Shown: positions 10,425 to 22,560 of the stretch, piece by piece
How positions within the stretch are numbered: position 1 is the stretch's first letter
How the letters are laid out: each line of letters begins with the position of its first letter
Assembly (NCBI GenBank): GCA_010909165.1
Contig: MU008203.1
Location: 372,001 to 436,000, forward strand
Length of the DNA stretch: 64,000 nt
Source: Anthoceros angustus
Taxonomy: Eukaryota > Streptophyta > Anthocerotopsida > Anthocerotales > Anthocerotaceae
Reading direction: 5' to 3'
Notes under the pieces: generated by a model
The model's database searches: none
What the model was told of the DNA's origin: nothing
The model's input: the letters and a program-made list of their open reading frames with translations, nothing else
Made by a program: the position numbers and the translations under genes

Positions 10425-11211
10425 AGACCATTACTGCCATTGTGTTTCATCACTCTTGTACCATACTATTCTGCGTGAGCTTGCGTCTTTGCTTGAACTA
10501 GAAAATCGAGCTGCTTCCATTAAGTGTTGAGACCCAGTTGAAGTCTTAGAGGGCCCAATTCTTTGCACGACGTATGTTCATCGATATTGTAGATGTATGG
10601 AGTTCGATAGATTTTCATAGGCTGGATGGGAAATCTAAGTGTCGGAGCCCACTTCTTTGTATGAAGTATGTACATAGATCATGTTTCTTAAGCAGGAGCA
10701 GCCACGTTTGTCATACACTGTGAACTCTGGAAAAATCAACTAGGTTGAACTACATTATCAAATCGTTGGGCTGGCGTTAAGCCACAGAACTCTCACGCTA
10801 GTGTACATCACATTTGCAATTTGCTCTACCGCAGACTCAGCGCGCCAGATGTTGCCAGCGTCTGGGTCCTCCAATTGCACATGTGGGGACATCCTGTAGT
10901 TCTCTCTGAGGTTATGCCGTACCAAGGGTGACAGCTGTACATACAGGAGGTTGCATTGAATGTGTCTCCGCTGGACCGACTGTGAGAGACACTCCCTTGG
11001 GAAGCTTGCCTACAGTTTCACACATCGGTGGAGTCTGAGGGGGATTTTAGTTCTGCTGTTGCTTCATTCTCCGCAGTCGCAGATCTAGACTCTGCTTTTT
11101 CATTGGAAATCCTGCAACAGAAAGGAACCAGTACAAGCCTTAGTGATCATGCATTGGATGTGGTCTACTCCTTCCTCGTGCGGGCTACGGATGTGGATGG
11201 GTTGCGAGCTC
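10425..11211. other. Convergent intergenic
   Basis: About 790 bp lie between the stop codons of the kinase (+) and the Mpv17 gene (-). They are AT-richer than the genes, with several short open frames that resemble nothing known. The stretch presumably holds both 3' UTRs. Confidence 0.5.
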
Positions 11212-12741
11212 TTACATTGACAGGATTGTGACCCAGACGATCTCCACGCAGTCGACCCACAACAGACGTTGTTCTAGTGGGACGACTCCATATGTCAAGA
11301 GATGGGCAAAAGGCCAAAGCTTCCAACCAGCCTGCAGGCGATGGGAAAAGGTTTTTTAATGTCAGTTCCCACAGCTAGGATCCTGCCATCGAGTACTGCA
11401 ACATTTGAAACGGAGCATGGAGGAACGAGAGCTACCGTCAGCATGGGGAAGAAGGTTGCTTTCAAGTCCTTGAAGATGGTCACGGGATTTTCTAGCCTCA
11501 ACACACCGAGCAACGTGAAGTAGAGACTGTTCCAGAAGGCAGACCAGATTGTCTGGTCGAAGGCAACCTTGAGTGGCACCACCCACCAGTCTTGGAAGGG
11601 GAATAATGCCTGGAAGCCATGAATCCAACTGTTAGAAACCGAGGCAGATACTGTCAACCGAATAGATGCGTAGGCTGCGCAGATGAATTCACCTCGCAGA
11701 AATGGTAGTAGAAATGGGACAAGGACCCATGGAAACTGAACCCGACCAAGCCCGATCTCAATATCCGCATGCGATCGAATTCCAACAGCGCTCTCCCCTC
11801 GTTGCACTGCATTCACACCGCAACTGATCAGTTTCACCACTCAACTAAATCCTCCTTCTTTCCAGCTCACCCACGAGTACCTGGCATCGTACAAGCAACC
11901 TAACACAAAGCTCTCCTTTCACCTACCTGTGCAATCCAGTCACCAATGGTATACACCACGCCACTGATCATCATCTTAGCAAGCACCGGATTGTTCTTCA
12001 AAGCCTCCTCATAAGCCTCCCAGTTATGCTCAGGAGCGTACCGCAGAATCTCATAAACCGTCCAACCCTGCCACACAAACCAACCAAACCAGCCCAGCTC
12101 AGCCACCGCACCAACGAACCCGCATTCCCCCAACCCCGCTACCTCGACACACTTACTTGCCAGTAGTCGTGGTCCACAGTCAAAAACTTGCTCACAGCAA
12201 ACGCAACCGCGGACGATGCCAGACACGCATTAACAGCTCGGTCGATGAACCTGTTCTCATCCTCCTCCGACTTCGCGAACCATACCAGCTTAGGTTGAAA
12301 CAACCCCCCAGACCCCGCTGCAGCCATCACCTGCGCGTCCGCCCCGCTCCCTAAACTAATAGCCACCGCAACCGGCTCCCCAGAATCCACCTCGCACTCC
12401 CCGCTCCCGAGGCACTGGACCGGCTCATCCTCACCCGCGAAAAAATCACTCTCCCCCGCCACAATCTTCAGCCTCGTCACAGTCTTCCCCGCCAAGTCCA
12501 CCTTGCTGATGACACCATCCTTCCCCACAACCTCACACCTCACATTCCCACTCTCCCTCGTGCTCCGCCGAGGCTCCCTCCACCTCAACGCAGCCGAGGA
12601 GTACCTCGAAACGCACGCAGCAGGGAAGGCGGAAGCAGCACGACGACCAGCAGTCCCCGCTGATCCGGAAGACGAACACTGCCCACTGGACAGCACTCTC
12701 TGCCAGGACCCGCCCAGGCTCTTCACACTCGACGTCGTCAT
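11212..12741 (-). CDS. Mpv17/PMP22 family membrane protein, chloroplast type
   Basis: Five minus-strand exons: 12741-12157, 12067-11927, 11806-11693, 11609-11436 and 11331-11212. They sum to 378 codons with every intron GT-AG and in phase. The N-terminal 55 residues (Ser, Arg, Ala) look like a transit peptide, followed by a variable acidic region to about residue 170. The Mpv17 domain has W..Y..AL..NPVLAKM, GDWIAQ, GF..HGSLSHFYYHFCE, FPFQDWWVVPLKVAFDQTIW, the hallmark W..WP.AH and a final WVTILSM. It is most like the Arabidopsis proteins At5g19750 and At4g03410. Family members form small non-selective channels in organelle membranes; the exact role here is unknown. The true start is ATG 12741; the frame extends upstream only to a TTG. 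Confidence 0.9.
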
Positions 12742-13620
12742 CTGCCCACCGTGCGGACACTTCCGCCCACAGCCCACCAAGCTCGGAATCCCGAACAGAA
12801 AACACCGAGAAGAGGGCAGAAAATCCTGGAGCTTGGCCGCCCTGATTGCTGCTCGCTGCTCTGGGACTACCAGTGCCCGGTGCGCTTAAGAAGGCGGTTC
12901 CAGGAATTTCCAGAACCGCCGCATGGTGAGAAATTGTGAGAATCCGGCGGGAGCGTGAAGACGCCCGAGAGCGTGTCCTATTGCCGATGGAACCTCAAGT
13001 TCGAAGGAGAAGCAGCCCGGGTTTACTGGCGGGTAATTTCACGCGAATTCCGGCTGGCGTCCCACGCGTCGAGAAAATACCACCTGGAAAATCGGCTCGC
13101 TATCCGGGCAGGCTCGCTTCACCAGGTGTCTGTGTTTTGAGAACGTTTGGGTTGCCACGTCCACAGTTGGGGTTGGGACCTTGACTGGTATGGACGCATG
13201 ATACAGGACACATGTCCACCGCCGGTCACCAATAGCACGAGGCCCGGTCGGTCTCAAATCGATCCTCAAATGGTTAGGTGTACGTTCTCTACAAAGCCGG
13301 AGAAATTTGATTTGAGTCTAAAAGGATTCAGGGACTGCCTAACGCAATACGTAAGCGGAAACATCGGGGGAGGATGTATGACAGACATGTAGATCTATTA
13401 GCTAAGGGCCCTTGATGCCTTACAACAAAAGGCCACTAAGGGCTAAGATGGGGGAGCCTAGAAGGGCTTTAGCGTTACTTTCCCTAACGACCTTTGTTTT
13501 CAGTGGCTCATGGCACATAATCCAATTGTCTTTGCTTTACATGTCCGTAGCAAGTTTGTGCCTTTGATGGTGGTTATCCATGTGAACACTTTGACCGGTG
13601 ATTGAAAGGTATGATGAGTA
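12742..13620. other. Upstream region of Mpv17 gene, no gene seen
   Basis: About 0.9 kb marking the edge of the gene island. Short frames at 12936-13390 show no family features. From about 13.4 kb the composition becomes AT-rich and repeat structure begins. Confidence 0.4.
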
Positions 13621-13628
13621 CGGCAGAA

Positions 13629-13759
13629 CAAGTTCTCTAGAAAGCCTTAAGAACATGGAGCATCGTGAATAAAAAGTTCTCTGGAAAGCCTTGAGAACAT
13701 GGAGCATCGTGAATAAAAAGTTCTCTAGAAAGCCTTGAGAACATGGAGCATCGTGAATA
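13629..13759 (+). repeat. Tandem repeat, about 50 bp x 3
   Basis: Three near-perfect units each carry AAGTTCTCT, AAAGCCTT, AGAACATGGAGCATCGTGAA. They differ at one or two bases (CTAGAAAG/CTGGAAAG; CTTAAG/CTTGAG). Confidence 0.9.
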
Positions 13760-13874
13760 CTCTAGAACTCTAGCCTTGAGTGACTTTATCGGGTTGCCAT
13801 AATATTCTATTGTGTTTACAGTAATAATCCGACTCGTTTATTATAGCAATTGGCATGTTTTCATCTTCTCCTAG

Positions 13875-13955
13875 ACCTCGAGATCGGTCTACCTCACACA
13901 TTTCAATGGTTAAGGCCTCGAGATCGGTCTACCTCACACATTTCAATGGTCAAGG
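13875..13955 (+). repeat. Tandem repeat, 40 bp x 2
   Basis: Two adjacent copies of a 40 bp unit starting CCTCGAGATCGGTCTACC and ending TTCAATGGTYAAGG differ at one base. The repeat lies just outside the left LTR of the Copia element. Confidence 0.9.
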
Positions 13956-14273
13956 CCTTAAGTTGATTCCACGCATAGAGTGATTGCACACACCTTTCTG
14001 CGAGAAGAGCCAGTGTTGTAAATCGACGAGCCGATAATGGCAACTAGAATTAAAGAGGAATACAGGTAAAACATGTCAGGCTTTAAAGTGATGTTGGGTA
14101 TCCTTATAGAAAATGAGGACACTAGAAGGTGCCATTTAGCCCATGAAAAGTGACTCTTATAAATGATAAGTAGTACATCAAGGGCAAAGACAATTAGCAT
14201 GAGCACATGACACGTGCCTCATACCGGGAGCAATCTAACCAAGGTTCGCTTAACCATGAAGTTCTTACAAATT

Positions 14274-14508
14274 TGTGGGTTTTGTGAAGGACTCCTCACA
14301 CTAGGGGTGACGGCGAGCCTCAAGCAGGATGGTACTTACGAGTCTATGTTGGTTTTCTAATCAGAGATGTAAACAAAAGCAGACTTTGCATAATGAAATA
14401 AAAACATTTTCAACATAGTGACTGTGCCCTTTTATACTTGACTAACTAACCACGACTCCCCTAACCCTAGTTAGGTTACTTAACTAGAGGTCAGCTTTTA
14501 TCTCAACA
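14274..14508 (-). repeat. Probable 3' LTR of Copia element
   Basis: On the minus strand a purine-rich tract (TTTAGAGGGAG, 14519-14509) is followed at 14508 by TGTTGAGATAAAAG, a typical Copia LTR start. A TATA box (TATAAAA, 14436-14430) follows, and a possible CA end lies near 14274. The extent is about 235 bp. I could not find a matching 5' LTR on the right, so the boundaries come from motifs only. Confidence 0.55.
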
Positions 14509-17500
14509 CTCCCTCTAAAGCGCCTACTAGGTTAAGACCTAAACGTGGTTCACATAGCCAGGAACTCCCGCTAACGCCCCATATTGACAGGAGGCCTAGC
14601 GTAAGGGAGGACAAAGGCACAGCGATGGAAGCCTTCTTTGTTACGTCCCTACGCGTCACAGCCGTGTCATGCCGTATGATACTAATCTCTGCACTTGGGT
14701 TTAGTATTTGATTAGCATTAATTAATCTAATTACTTATCTCTAAATATCTATATATCTGCGTATTAGATTTGTTTGCTTGGTTGTTGGTCGAGGAAATGC
14801 TTATATGAATTCAAGTGCTTATCTCGTGCGACAGCCGCCACCGCCAGTCTTGTTCTTGTACACCCGCTTGAGCCGCTTTGACCGTCTCACGTGTTCATGA
14901 TTCCGCCGTGACTTTTGACGGTGGTGGGGTCAGTGCAATTCTAAGTGTAGGCTGTGAGGAGCCGACTCACGAAACATTCACTACAACATTGGGAACCTTC
15001 GGGTTCCCAAACCCTCCTCCTCCTCCCCACCTCCTCCCCTCCCCATCTCCGAGATAAGTGCTCAACTTGTGCCATGGAAGTAGTCAAAGTAATTCCCGAG
15101 CCCTAGGCCTGCTAGATGTTTATAGTGCTTATGCTTAGGCAGGCCTTTGGTGAGGATATCAGCCACATTCTCGTCTGTGTGGGTATAGTCCACTTTGACA
15201 ATCCCTCTTTCCACTACATCTCTCACATAGTGATGCTGGATTTCTATGTGATTTGTTCGTGCATGGAACCTAGGGTTAGCCACCAGCGCTAACACTGACA
15301 TGTTGTCACAGTGCAGAAATGTGAGCAATTTTTGCTCTTGGTCTAGGTCTTTAAGAAAACTGCATTCCCATTCAGCTTCCTTAGAGGCATCTGTGAGTGA
15401 CTTATACTCAGCCTCCATAGAAGATAAGGCGATGGACAACTGCTTCTTACATGACCATTTGACCATCATGGAGTGACAAAGATGAAGCAATAGGTGGAAA
15501 GGCTTTTCCCGAATGAAGGTTCCATGCCCACGCCATCCTGTACCCTCCAAGGTTAACTTACGTTGCCCTGAACTTTTGTAGAATAGACCTGTTGTTCGTG
15601 TGCCCTTAAGGTACCTGAAGATCCTCTTAACTGCCACCCAGTGGGCTTTGCCAGGTCGTTCAAGGAACTGTGAAACAGTGCTTACAGCATACTGGATGTC
15701 TGGTCTCGTCCAGTTAGCAATGAAAATGAGACTTCCTACAGCATGCCTGTAAGGGATGTCCTTCATTTCCAGCATGTCTGCCTCGGACTGTGGGCACTGT
15801 TCACTGGTAAGGTTATCACCTGTAGTGAAGGGTGTTGTTGCTGGCCTAGCTTGATCCATCTTGAACTTACGGAGGATATCTCCTATGTACTTGTGCTATT
15901 GTATGATTAGCAGCCCTTCTTGCCTAACCCTCAGGATCTGTATTCCCAAATAGAACCTGAGTTCGCCGATGTCCTTCATGTGAAATCTTGTGCTAAGCAT
16001 GGTCTTGACCTCGGCTAATAACGGTTGGCTGTTTGTTGCGAGGATCACATCATCCACATACAAGGCCAGCACAACGAAGTCTGTTCCTCGACTAAGAGGA
16101 TAAACGTTGGAGTCTGCTATACTCTGTGTGAAGTTGATACTAAGGAGGTACAGATGCATGGTTATGTACCAGACTCTTCCACTTTGTTTGAGCCCGTAGA
16201 TACACTTGAGGAGCTTGAGTATTTTCCTTGGATGATGCTTGTCTTCGTATCCCTCAGGTTGCATCATGTAAAGTTCCTCATCTAGGGCACCATACAGAAA
16301 GGCTGTACACACATCCATTTGCTGCAGATCTAGGTCAAGTTTGGCAGCCAGTGCTAGCAAGATCCTAATGGACTGTGCGCGGACGACAGGTGAGAAGGTC
16401 TCCTGGTAGTCTAGGTCCTCCACCTGTGTGAAGCCCCTTGCTACGAGCCTTGCCTTGTAGCGGGCAATCCCTTGTGCATTAAGCTTCAGTTTAAAAACCC
16501 ACTTACAGGATATGGGTTTCCTTCCCTGTGGCAGGTCAATAAGCACCCAAGTCTCGTTCTTGATCAGGGACTGGTACTCGTCCTCAACAGCAGCTTTCCA
16601 TTGAGCCCTATCAGACCCTGCTATGGCCTCCTTGTATGAGGTAGGCTCAACAGCGACTAGGATATCGACAGTGGCTCCGAGTGATCGCCAGTCGATGGAC
16701 TCATACCGTGGTTCACGCCGAGTCGTGGGTGGATGATGCCCGGTGGATCGCTGACTCGTGTTCGTTCGCTGCGCAAGCACCGCCGCCTCCGCTCATATCC
16801 GCCAGTTATCTCCGCCCTATACAATGACATCGTTAAGTGCATCATGCTGATCATTGTTCTCATCATTGCCTTGATCAATTTCCCTCTTTGGTGCGAGACC
16901 CGATTGGTCAGGGTCAACTAGCACAGCCTGGGGAGCTGCGGCTACTGGGGCAACAGGTGGTATGACAAGTGCCGCCAGGGGCTCGGCATCATCTTGAGGA
17001 TAATGTACATCATCAGCATCGTCTTCGGTAGGAATGACAGCTCCCTATGAAGAGGGCGTGAGAAGAATGGGCTGGATGGCTCCAAAAGTGACGTCACATC
17101 AAGGGTGACAGCTTTTTGAGTTGTCGAAAAGCTTATAAGCTTTGCCTACTATAGCCGACAAATGCAGGAGTTGCGCCTACGGATCGAGTTTCTGCGCTCC
17201 CGCAAGAATGTAAGCATAGGCCTTGGACCCAAAAACACGAAGGTGAAGGATGGTCGGCTTGCGATGCCAAAAGACTTCAAAGGGGGTTTGGCCAGGCACA
17301 GAGCTTGTAAGCACTCTGTTCAAGATGTATGTGGCTGCCACAACCGCCTCAGCCCAAAATTCCTGTGGTAAGCCAGCCCACAAAAGCATACTACGTGTCA
17401 TAGAAAGTAGGGTCTGATTTTTACGCTCATCAACCCCGTTTTGTTGCTGGGTGTAGGGGACAATCAGCTGGCGCTGAATGCCATGCTCCTGGAGAAAGAC

Positions 17501-18885
17501 ATCAAAGGCATGGTTGACAAACTCCATCCCGTTGTCTGTGCGAAGCATCTTGAGGAGGCAGCCAGACTGCCTCTGCACCACAGGTAACCATTCCTGGAAA
17601 AAATTAAGGGTATCGCTCTTCAAATGCATCGGATAGGTCCAGGAGTATCTGCTGAAGTCATTAGTGATAGTTAGATAATATTGAGCACCCCCCAGAGAGG
17701 GCTCATTGATTTTTTCCAGAGATGTCAGCATGGACTAACTCCAGCAAACATTTTGCTCTATTGGCATGCTTTGGAAATGGGAGCTCCCTCTGCTTGGCTA
17801 GGATGCAAGACTCGCAGATAAGGAGATCCATAAAGCAAGGTGGGAGTGGCTCCCTATGGCAGGACTGTTTTGACATATCTATTAGCTTATGCCTGTTGGC
17901 ATGGCCTAAACGTGCATGCCACAAGGATGCTAGCTGCTTGGGATGAAGGGAAACTCGGGAATAGGCAACAGTGGCGAACACACCGACCACCAACAGTGTC
18001 GTGGTTCCGTAACACCTTGGAATGAACACTTCGCAGGATGGTCAATCTTGTAGAAGCAGCAGCTCTCACTATCGACTCGCACTCATAAACACGAGTTTGC
18101 ATCAGCTTGCTCAACGAGAGGAGGTTCTTGGCCATATCCGTACAAAGAGGACATCATGCACGCATGAAGGTCAACCCATCGTGAGTAGGAAAGTACAGTT
18201 CCAACCCTCAACTCAGAAGCTTGTGTCACTCCGCTCATCTCCTAACAAAACCTTGTCTTCATATGACATGTTCAAGTTAGAAACAAAGCTTTATCATTGC
18301 GTATGTGAGTTGTAGCCCCGAATCAAGGTACCAAGAATCAAAGATCGCAAGCAACGAGCTTGTGAGGCAAACGGTGAGAATCTTCACAGACCCTTTCGAG
18401 CTTTCTCCCTTTTCCTTAACAACAATGTGGGCTGACTGCTTGTGTGGCTGAACCTTCTGTGGCTCACCGGCCTTCTTTTTCCGGCAATCACGAGCCCAAT
18501 GTCCGGCAATCCCACACCAATTGCAGTTGCCTGTTCGCTTGGGTGTAGCGGAAGAACCAGAGTTGAAGTCTGAACGACCTCCAGGTGCTCTTCCTAACCC
18601 GCGTTGTGTTCTGACTCTTGCACTCAGAACCTTATCCCCCTTTGACCTATGTCCTCCAGAGGTATTAAGACGCCCTTGTTCTTCTTGAAACAGGGCTCCT
18701 ATGACATCCTCGACCGTCACGAGAGGAGCGGCACCAGCTACTTGGGGTTGGCGTATAGGACCATTGAAGTCATGAATGAAGGTCTCAAAAAGACGGAGGC
18801 AATGATGTGAGTAGTTGGGCCGCCTCAACTTCATCCATCTTGGAACCAAAGGCAGCCACTGGGCTCTCTAGCTGATTTAAACCTC
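14508..18885 (-). mobile_element. Copia LTR retrotransposon, 5'-truncated and frame-broken
   Basis: The order on the minus strand is gag, integrase, RT, RNase H, which is Copia (Pseudoviridae-type). The gag remnant (about 18885-18277) has a CX2CX4HX4C knuckle near 18525-18484 (CNWCGIAGHWARDC). The pre-integrase HHCC region is at 18029-17703 (WHARLGHAN). The integrase core at 17731-17177 has Asp in RTDNG and Glu in VDERKN. RT at 16780-15896 has the YVDD active site, and RNase H is at 15859-15062. Breaks include an in-frame TAG at 15898-15896 between RT and RNase H, compensating frameshifts inside RNase H near 15.5 kb, and shifts in gag and integrase. The N-terminal half of gag is missing beyond about 18885, where LTR-like sequence of another type begins. 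It cannot move by itself. Confidence 0.85.
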
Positions 18886-18998
18886 AGAACGTGAGGAGCG
18901 ACCTCGTCCCCTCTCAGGTCAAGGTCAGAAACTCATGATGACACAAGGTGTGCATATTCAGACGCAGGTTGTCCGAGTTGATCCCAGATACCCCTTCC

Positions 18999-20700
18999 GT
19001 GGCGCCGACTTTTGTCACGGCCACCGCGCCGCATAATCCTGTCGCCAGGAAGGAGTCCGCTCTCAAGGGAATGGTCTCGCGGTTATTCTCGGCATTTACA
19101 AAATTTACTTTAACGGACTTCATCAAAGGTCCGCCAAGGGCTCCACAACCCTAAGTGTGTGCCCTCCACAACTCGTCGACCAAAGCGCAGCCCACCGGAC
19201 TTCCCACAAACCCCCGGATTTCCAAGACTACCGAAAGTTTAACGACGCTGCCTCCTCTCACGCCCACGACTTAGCGCCCCCTCCTCAACTCACCGTCCGC
19301 CACAACTCCACCTCAACACACACAACAAGAATACCCACCCTTCTTCCTTATCCATTCCTGTGCCTAGTAGTCATAAACACCAACACGCCTGTGTATCTAC
19401 ATACCAGTCATTTTGTTCTTCCCGGGTCAGCTTCACGCTCATGGAGAAGTGGGCTCTCAGCGAAATCGTGATCCCCACACCCTCCGGCTCCAAAGCAGCC
19501 TCTCAAGGACATGGCTTCCGCCCAAAGAAATCACCCCTAAGCGCCCCAATCTCTCTCTCGGGCCGGCCTATGCACGCTCAAGGAGAAGTGGCTTGGCAGC
19601 CTGTGATCCCCATGTTTCCTCTGGCTCCAAGAAATTTCTCCAAGGATGGCTTCCGCCTCAGCAGGTCGCCCCTCAAGCGCCTCCTAATCCTCCTACGGCC
19701 TAATGCTCATGAGAAGTGGCTTGTACCGTGATCCCTCACAAATTGCTCAGCAGCCCAAGGAAATGGCTTCATGATGCCTCCGCCCACAGTCACCTCCTAA
19801 GCGCCTTGAGTCCTCTCCGGTCAGTTTGCATGCTCATGGAGAAGTGGGCTGGGCACTGCATCCCCATACCTCCAGCTCCAAAGAAATTTCTCCAAGGATG
19901 GCTTCCGCCCAAAGAAAGTCACCCCTAAGCGCCTTGCATCTAATCCTACCGCTTCCACTGCTCCGCTGGAGGCTGGGCTCACTGTGATCCCCATGTACCC
20001 GGCTCCAAAGCCTTTCCATAGTCCTGCACCGAGAAATCACCTCATGAGCACCTCCCGAAAGCCCAGTCCGATCCTTGGGCCCCAGCACCTACCATGTTGG
20101 CTGGAGCTCGCTACCGGCAGCTCTAAATACATCCTCTACCACTCAATTAACTCGCACTTCTGACGCAGGAACTCACCTCGCCTCCTGAAAGCACTCAAGG
20201 CAAGAGCGCATGAGTTTGATGGTACCTCGGAGGTCTCCCCTCTTGCACGCCCGGCCTCCCTTTTACATATCCCCAACACCCTAATCTACCCAATTCCATG
20301 TGTATGTACTTAACCCCCGGATCATGGTAACTGGCCGGCCGACCGACTGACCGAATCACTACCGGCCGGACTTACCCGGCCGAACGCCGCCTCTACCGAC
20401 CGGACTTTCCCGCTTAACCGGGCCGCCGATCGTTCAATTCACGAACACCGCCGGGCCGACGCACTACCTGCTTCGACCGACTCGACCCATCTCAATTCAC
20501 GGACTGACCCGACTCACCCGGCCGACCCTCGATCGAACACTCACTCACGGACCTCGACCGGACCATCTGGCCGGACTGGATCGGACCACTCCGCTCTGGG
20601 ATTCGACTCGGGATTGATTCACGTGACCGCTTCCTGACCAATTTAATTCAATTCCGACCTGACCTGTTCGCGCCCCAACGGACTCCATGGGGTTAGGATT
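18999..20700 (-). repeat. LTR-like block with minisatellite and CCGGAC-rich U3
   Basis: Read on the minus strand, this block ends (18999-19090) in the terminus shared with LTR family A: GAGCGGACTCCTTCC, a CG-rich stretch, then GTCGGCGCCAC. Its opposite half (20330-20660) is packed with CCGAC/CCGGAC motifs, as is the U3 of family A. A tandem repeat occupies the middle. It may be a diverged long LTR that replaced the 5' end of the Copia element. No protein is encoded. Confidence 0.4.
19425..20040 (+). repeat. Minisatellite, units of about 125-145 bp
   Basis: Four to five diverged units start with GCTCATGGAGAAGTGG-like sequence near 19436, 19576, 19701, 19830 and 19950. Each continues with TGATCCCCA, GGCTCCAAAGAAATTTCTCCA, AAGGATGGCTTCCGCC and CACCCCTAAGCGCC. 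Units differ by substitutions and indels. Confidence 0.8.
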
Positions 20701-21538
20701 GCACTCTAAGTGCTAATCCGCCAAACGCCTACCGGGCTAACTCCCTCCCCATCCCCACAGAACGGTAATCTAAAATAAAACAACGCTAAAACCAAATGCT
20801 GTGGAGTGCGTGGACACTCTGGCTGGCACTCCACACCTTCCCAAATGTGCAGAGTGGTAATCTACATCGCACGGTGGACCTCTAAATTCCCTAATTCAGT
20901 AGTGCAACGGCAATCAATTGTTCTCAACTCGATCCCATTTTTCTATTTCTCTGTGAGTCACGGGGTCAGATTAAGCGTGTGCTGGACCGGGCTTGTGGAG
21001 AGTCCTACTCCAAGTACTCACCTTCCACACCCCTCCGCCACTGTAGTTGATTTCATGGACTTTCCAAATGTACTGGTCCTGCTGAATCGGTCCTTCCTTC
21101 AGTGTCCGAGGTAAACGTGAATAATTAAGAGGTTGATGCTCAACCGGATTGCTTCCGACATGGTTACTACATAAATTCGGACATGACACTGCCCATTAAT
21201 GGTATTAAATTTGCAGCTCTGCTCTCGAATCATGAAGGAGGCTACCAATTGCTGTGAGATGAAAAAGCATTCATCACATGCCCGCTCATGGTTATGCCAC
21301 TCAGTTAGTTAGCTAGCCGGCCAGTGTTTCGCCTCAAAGTAATTAGTTCTTCTTCTCGATGTATGTATATGCCCGACAAGCATCGGGATCTAGTTGCAGG
21401 CATGCATCCAAGGCAAAGCGAATTCAAAGGATACGGGCGACAAGATACATGATGTATCCAAATCCGCCTGCCCCCGCCTCACGGCCTCGCTCCTCAAAGA
21501 CATGTGAAGACGCCACCTAAACAAGTGGCTTTACAGTA
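20700..21538. other. Unassigned repeat-like sequence
   Basis: About 0.8 kb with no recognisable coding region between the LTR-like block and the family B element. It is probably retroelement debris. Confidence 0.35.
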
Positions 21539-22042
21539 ATGAGTTTTGAAGCAATAGGCAAAACCCTAACCTACTGCTTTTTTAAAACGAATGCGTTGCT
21601 CGATTGGGGTAGCAGCCAAGAAATGTCGAGGGTGGCAAAGGCGCCTTGCAGGTGGGCCAAGGTGGTGATGGATCGCCTCGCGCCTCGCACTCGGTCAATA
21701 TCGCTTTCTATATCCCCTCGCAGGCCAAGCCAAGAATTTCTGGCACCTCAGCAGAAGCTTCACCAAGGAACCTGGATTTCTTTTGATGCTTTAGGGCCCG
21801 CTCGACAAAATGTCCTCTTCAAATTTCATGTGAGATGGTTCAAGGTGGAATGCAAAAGCTTGGGCAACCAGCCTAAAAAGAGCTTAGAGGGAAGAACGGT
21901 CAAGTTTGATTTTTTGGCTAAGAACCATCAATACTGGCGTCATGCTGGAATTTTTCCTCGAACTTTTGAGCCGTGGGAGTTGCCGAAGATATTGGTAGGA
22001 AAGCTGCGTGAGGGGATATCCTCGGGAAAAGAAATGGGTTAA
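21539..22042 (+). CDS. 167-residue ORF in LTR family B element, unknown
   Basis: An ATG-started frame of 167 codons has a Trp/Phe-rich centre (GTWISFDALGP, VLFKFHVRWFKVEC) and a basic C terminus. Its last third recurs, broken by indels, at 45424-45605 (+) and on the minus strand near 37400-37300, always next to the same LTR core. It is therefore part of repeat family B and not a host gene. I do not recognise the family; it could be a relic of the 3' end of an internal region. Confidence 0.4.
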   Translation: MSFEAIGKTLTYCFFKTNALLDWGSSQEMSRVAKAPCRWAKVVMDRLAPRTRSISLSISPRRPSQEFLAPQQKLHQGTWISFDALGPARQNVLFKFHVRWFKVECKSLGNQPKKSLEGRTVKFDFLAKNHQYWRHAGIFPRTFEPWELPKILVGKLREGISSGKEMG

Positions 22043-22560
22043 AACGACCCCTGTGCTAGTAGACAGAAGGCAACCGAAAGGTCGGTAGGGCTCAAGTGAC
22101 TACATCGTCAGAGGTTGCTGCCACACCACGCCAGAGGGTTTCAGAGGAACTAATCATGTAAGTCAAGTGTATCATCAGCGGTGTAGGCTGACTCGAAATT
22201 CCCCGCAGGAAGAAAGGAATATCCAATTATAATAAATAGATATTCCATCATATATGTCACCAATAGGGAATAAATAGGATTAATTAGAAGGTGACTAATT
22301 AGGGAAGATAGGGCAAAATAGGTAATTTAGGAAGTGCTTAGGTATTTAGAATGTTGAACCAAATCTAGTTGGGAACTCTCCTGTGCAATCCACGAGGGCA
22401 AAGCTTTGGGCTTCTCTCCGAACGGGGCGCCCTCACTTCGCGAAGAGCCGACCGGAGCCGGGAGCGTAAAGAGGAAAAGGGAGAAGAAGGTTGGGTTCAT
22501 CACTAACGCCATCGCTTACCGCCGCTGAGCCAAGAGGAAGGAGATTGCGCTACCAAATCA
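21830..22560 (+). repeat. LTR family B, copy 1
   Basis: The core shared with the other copies includes GCCACACCACGCC, an AT-rich promoter-like stretch, then ACCAATAGGGAATAAATA and TTAATTAG. A leader of about 700 bp separates this core from a basic gag-like ORF, as in copy 4. Termini were not resolved. Confidence 0.7.

Noticed and set aside
13629-13955. Regular direct repeats as a CRISPR array
   Set aside because: Units are contiguous without unique spacers, and the DNA is plant nuclear.
14508-20700. 18999-20700 as the 5' LTR of the minus-strand Copia element
   Set aside because: It does not match the left LTR at 14274-14508, and the N-terminal half of gag is missing at the junction, so the two are probably unrelated pieces.
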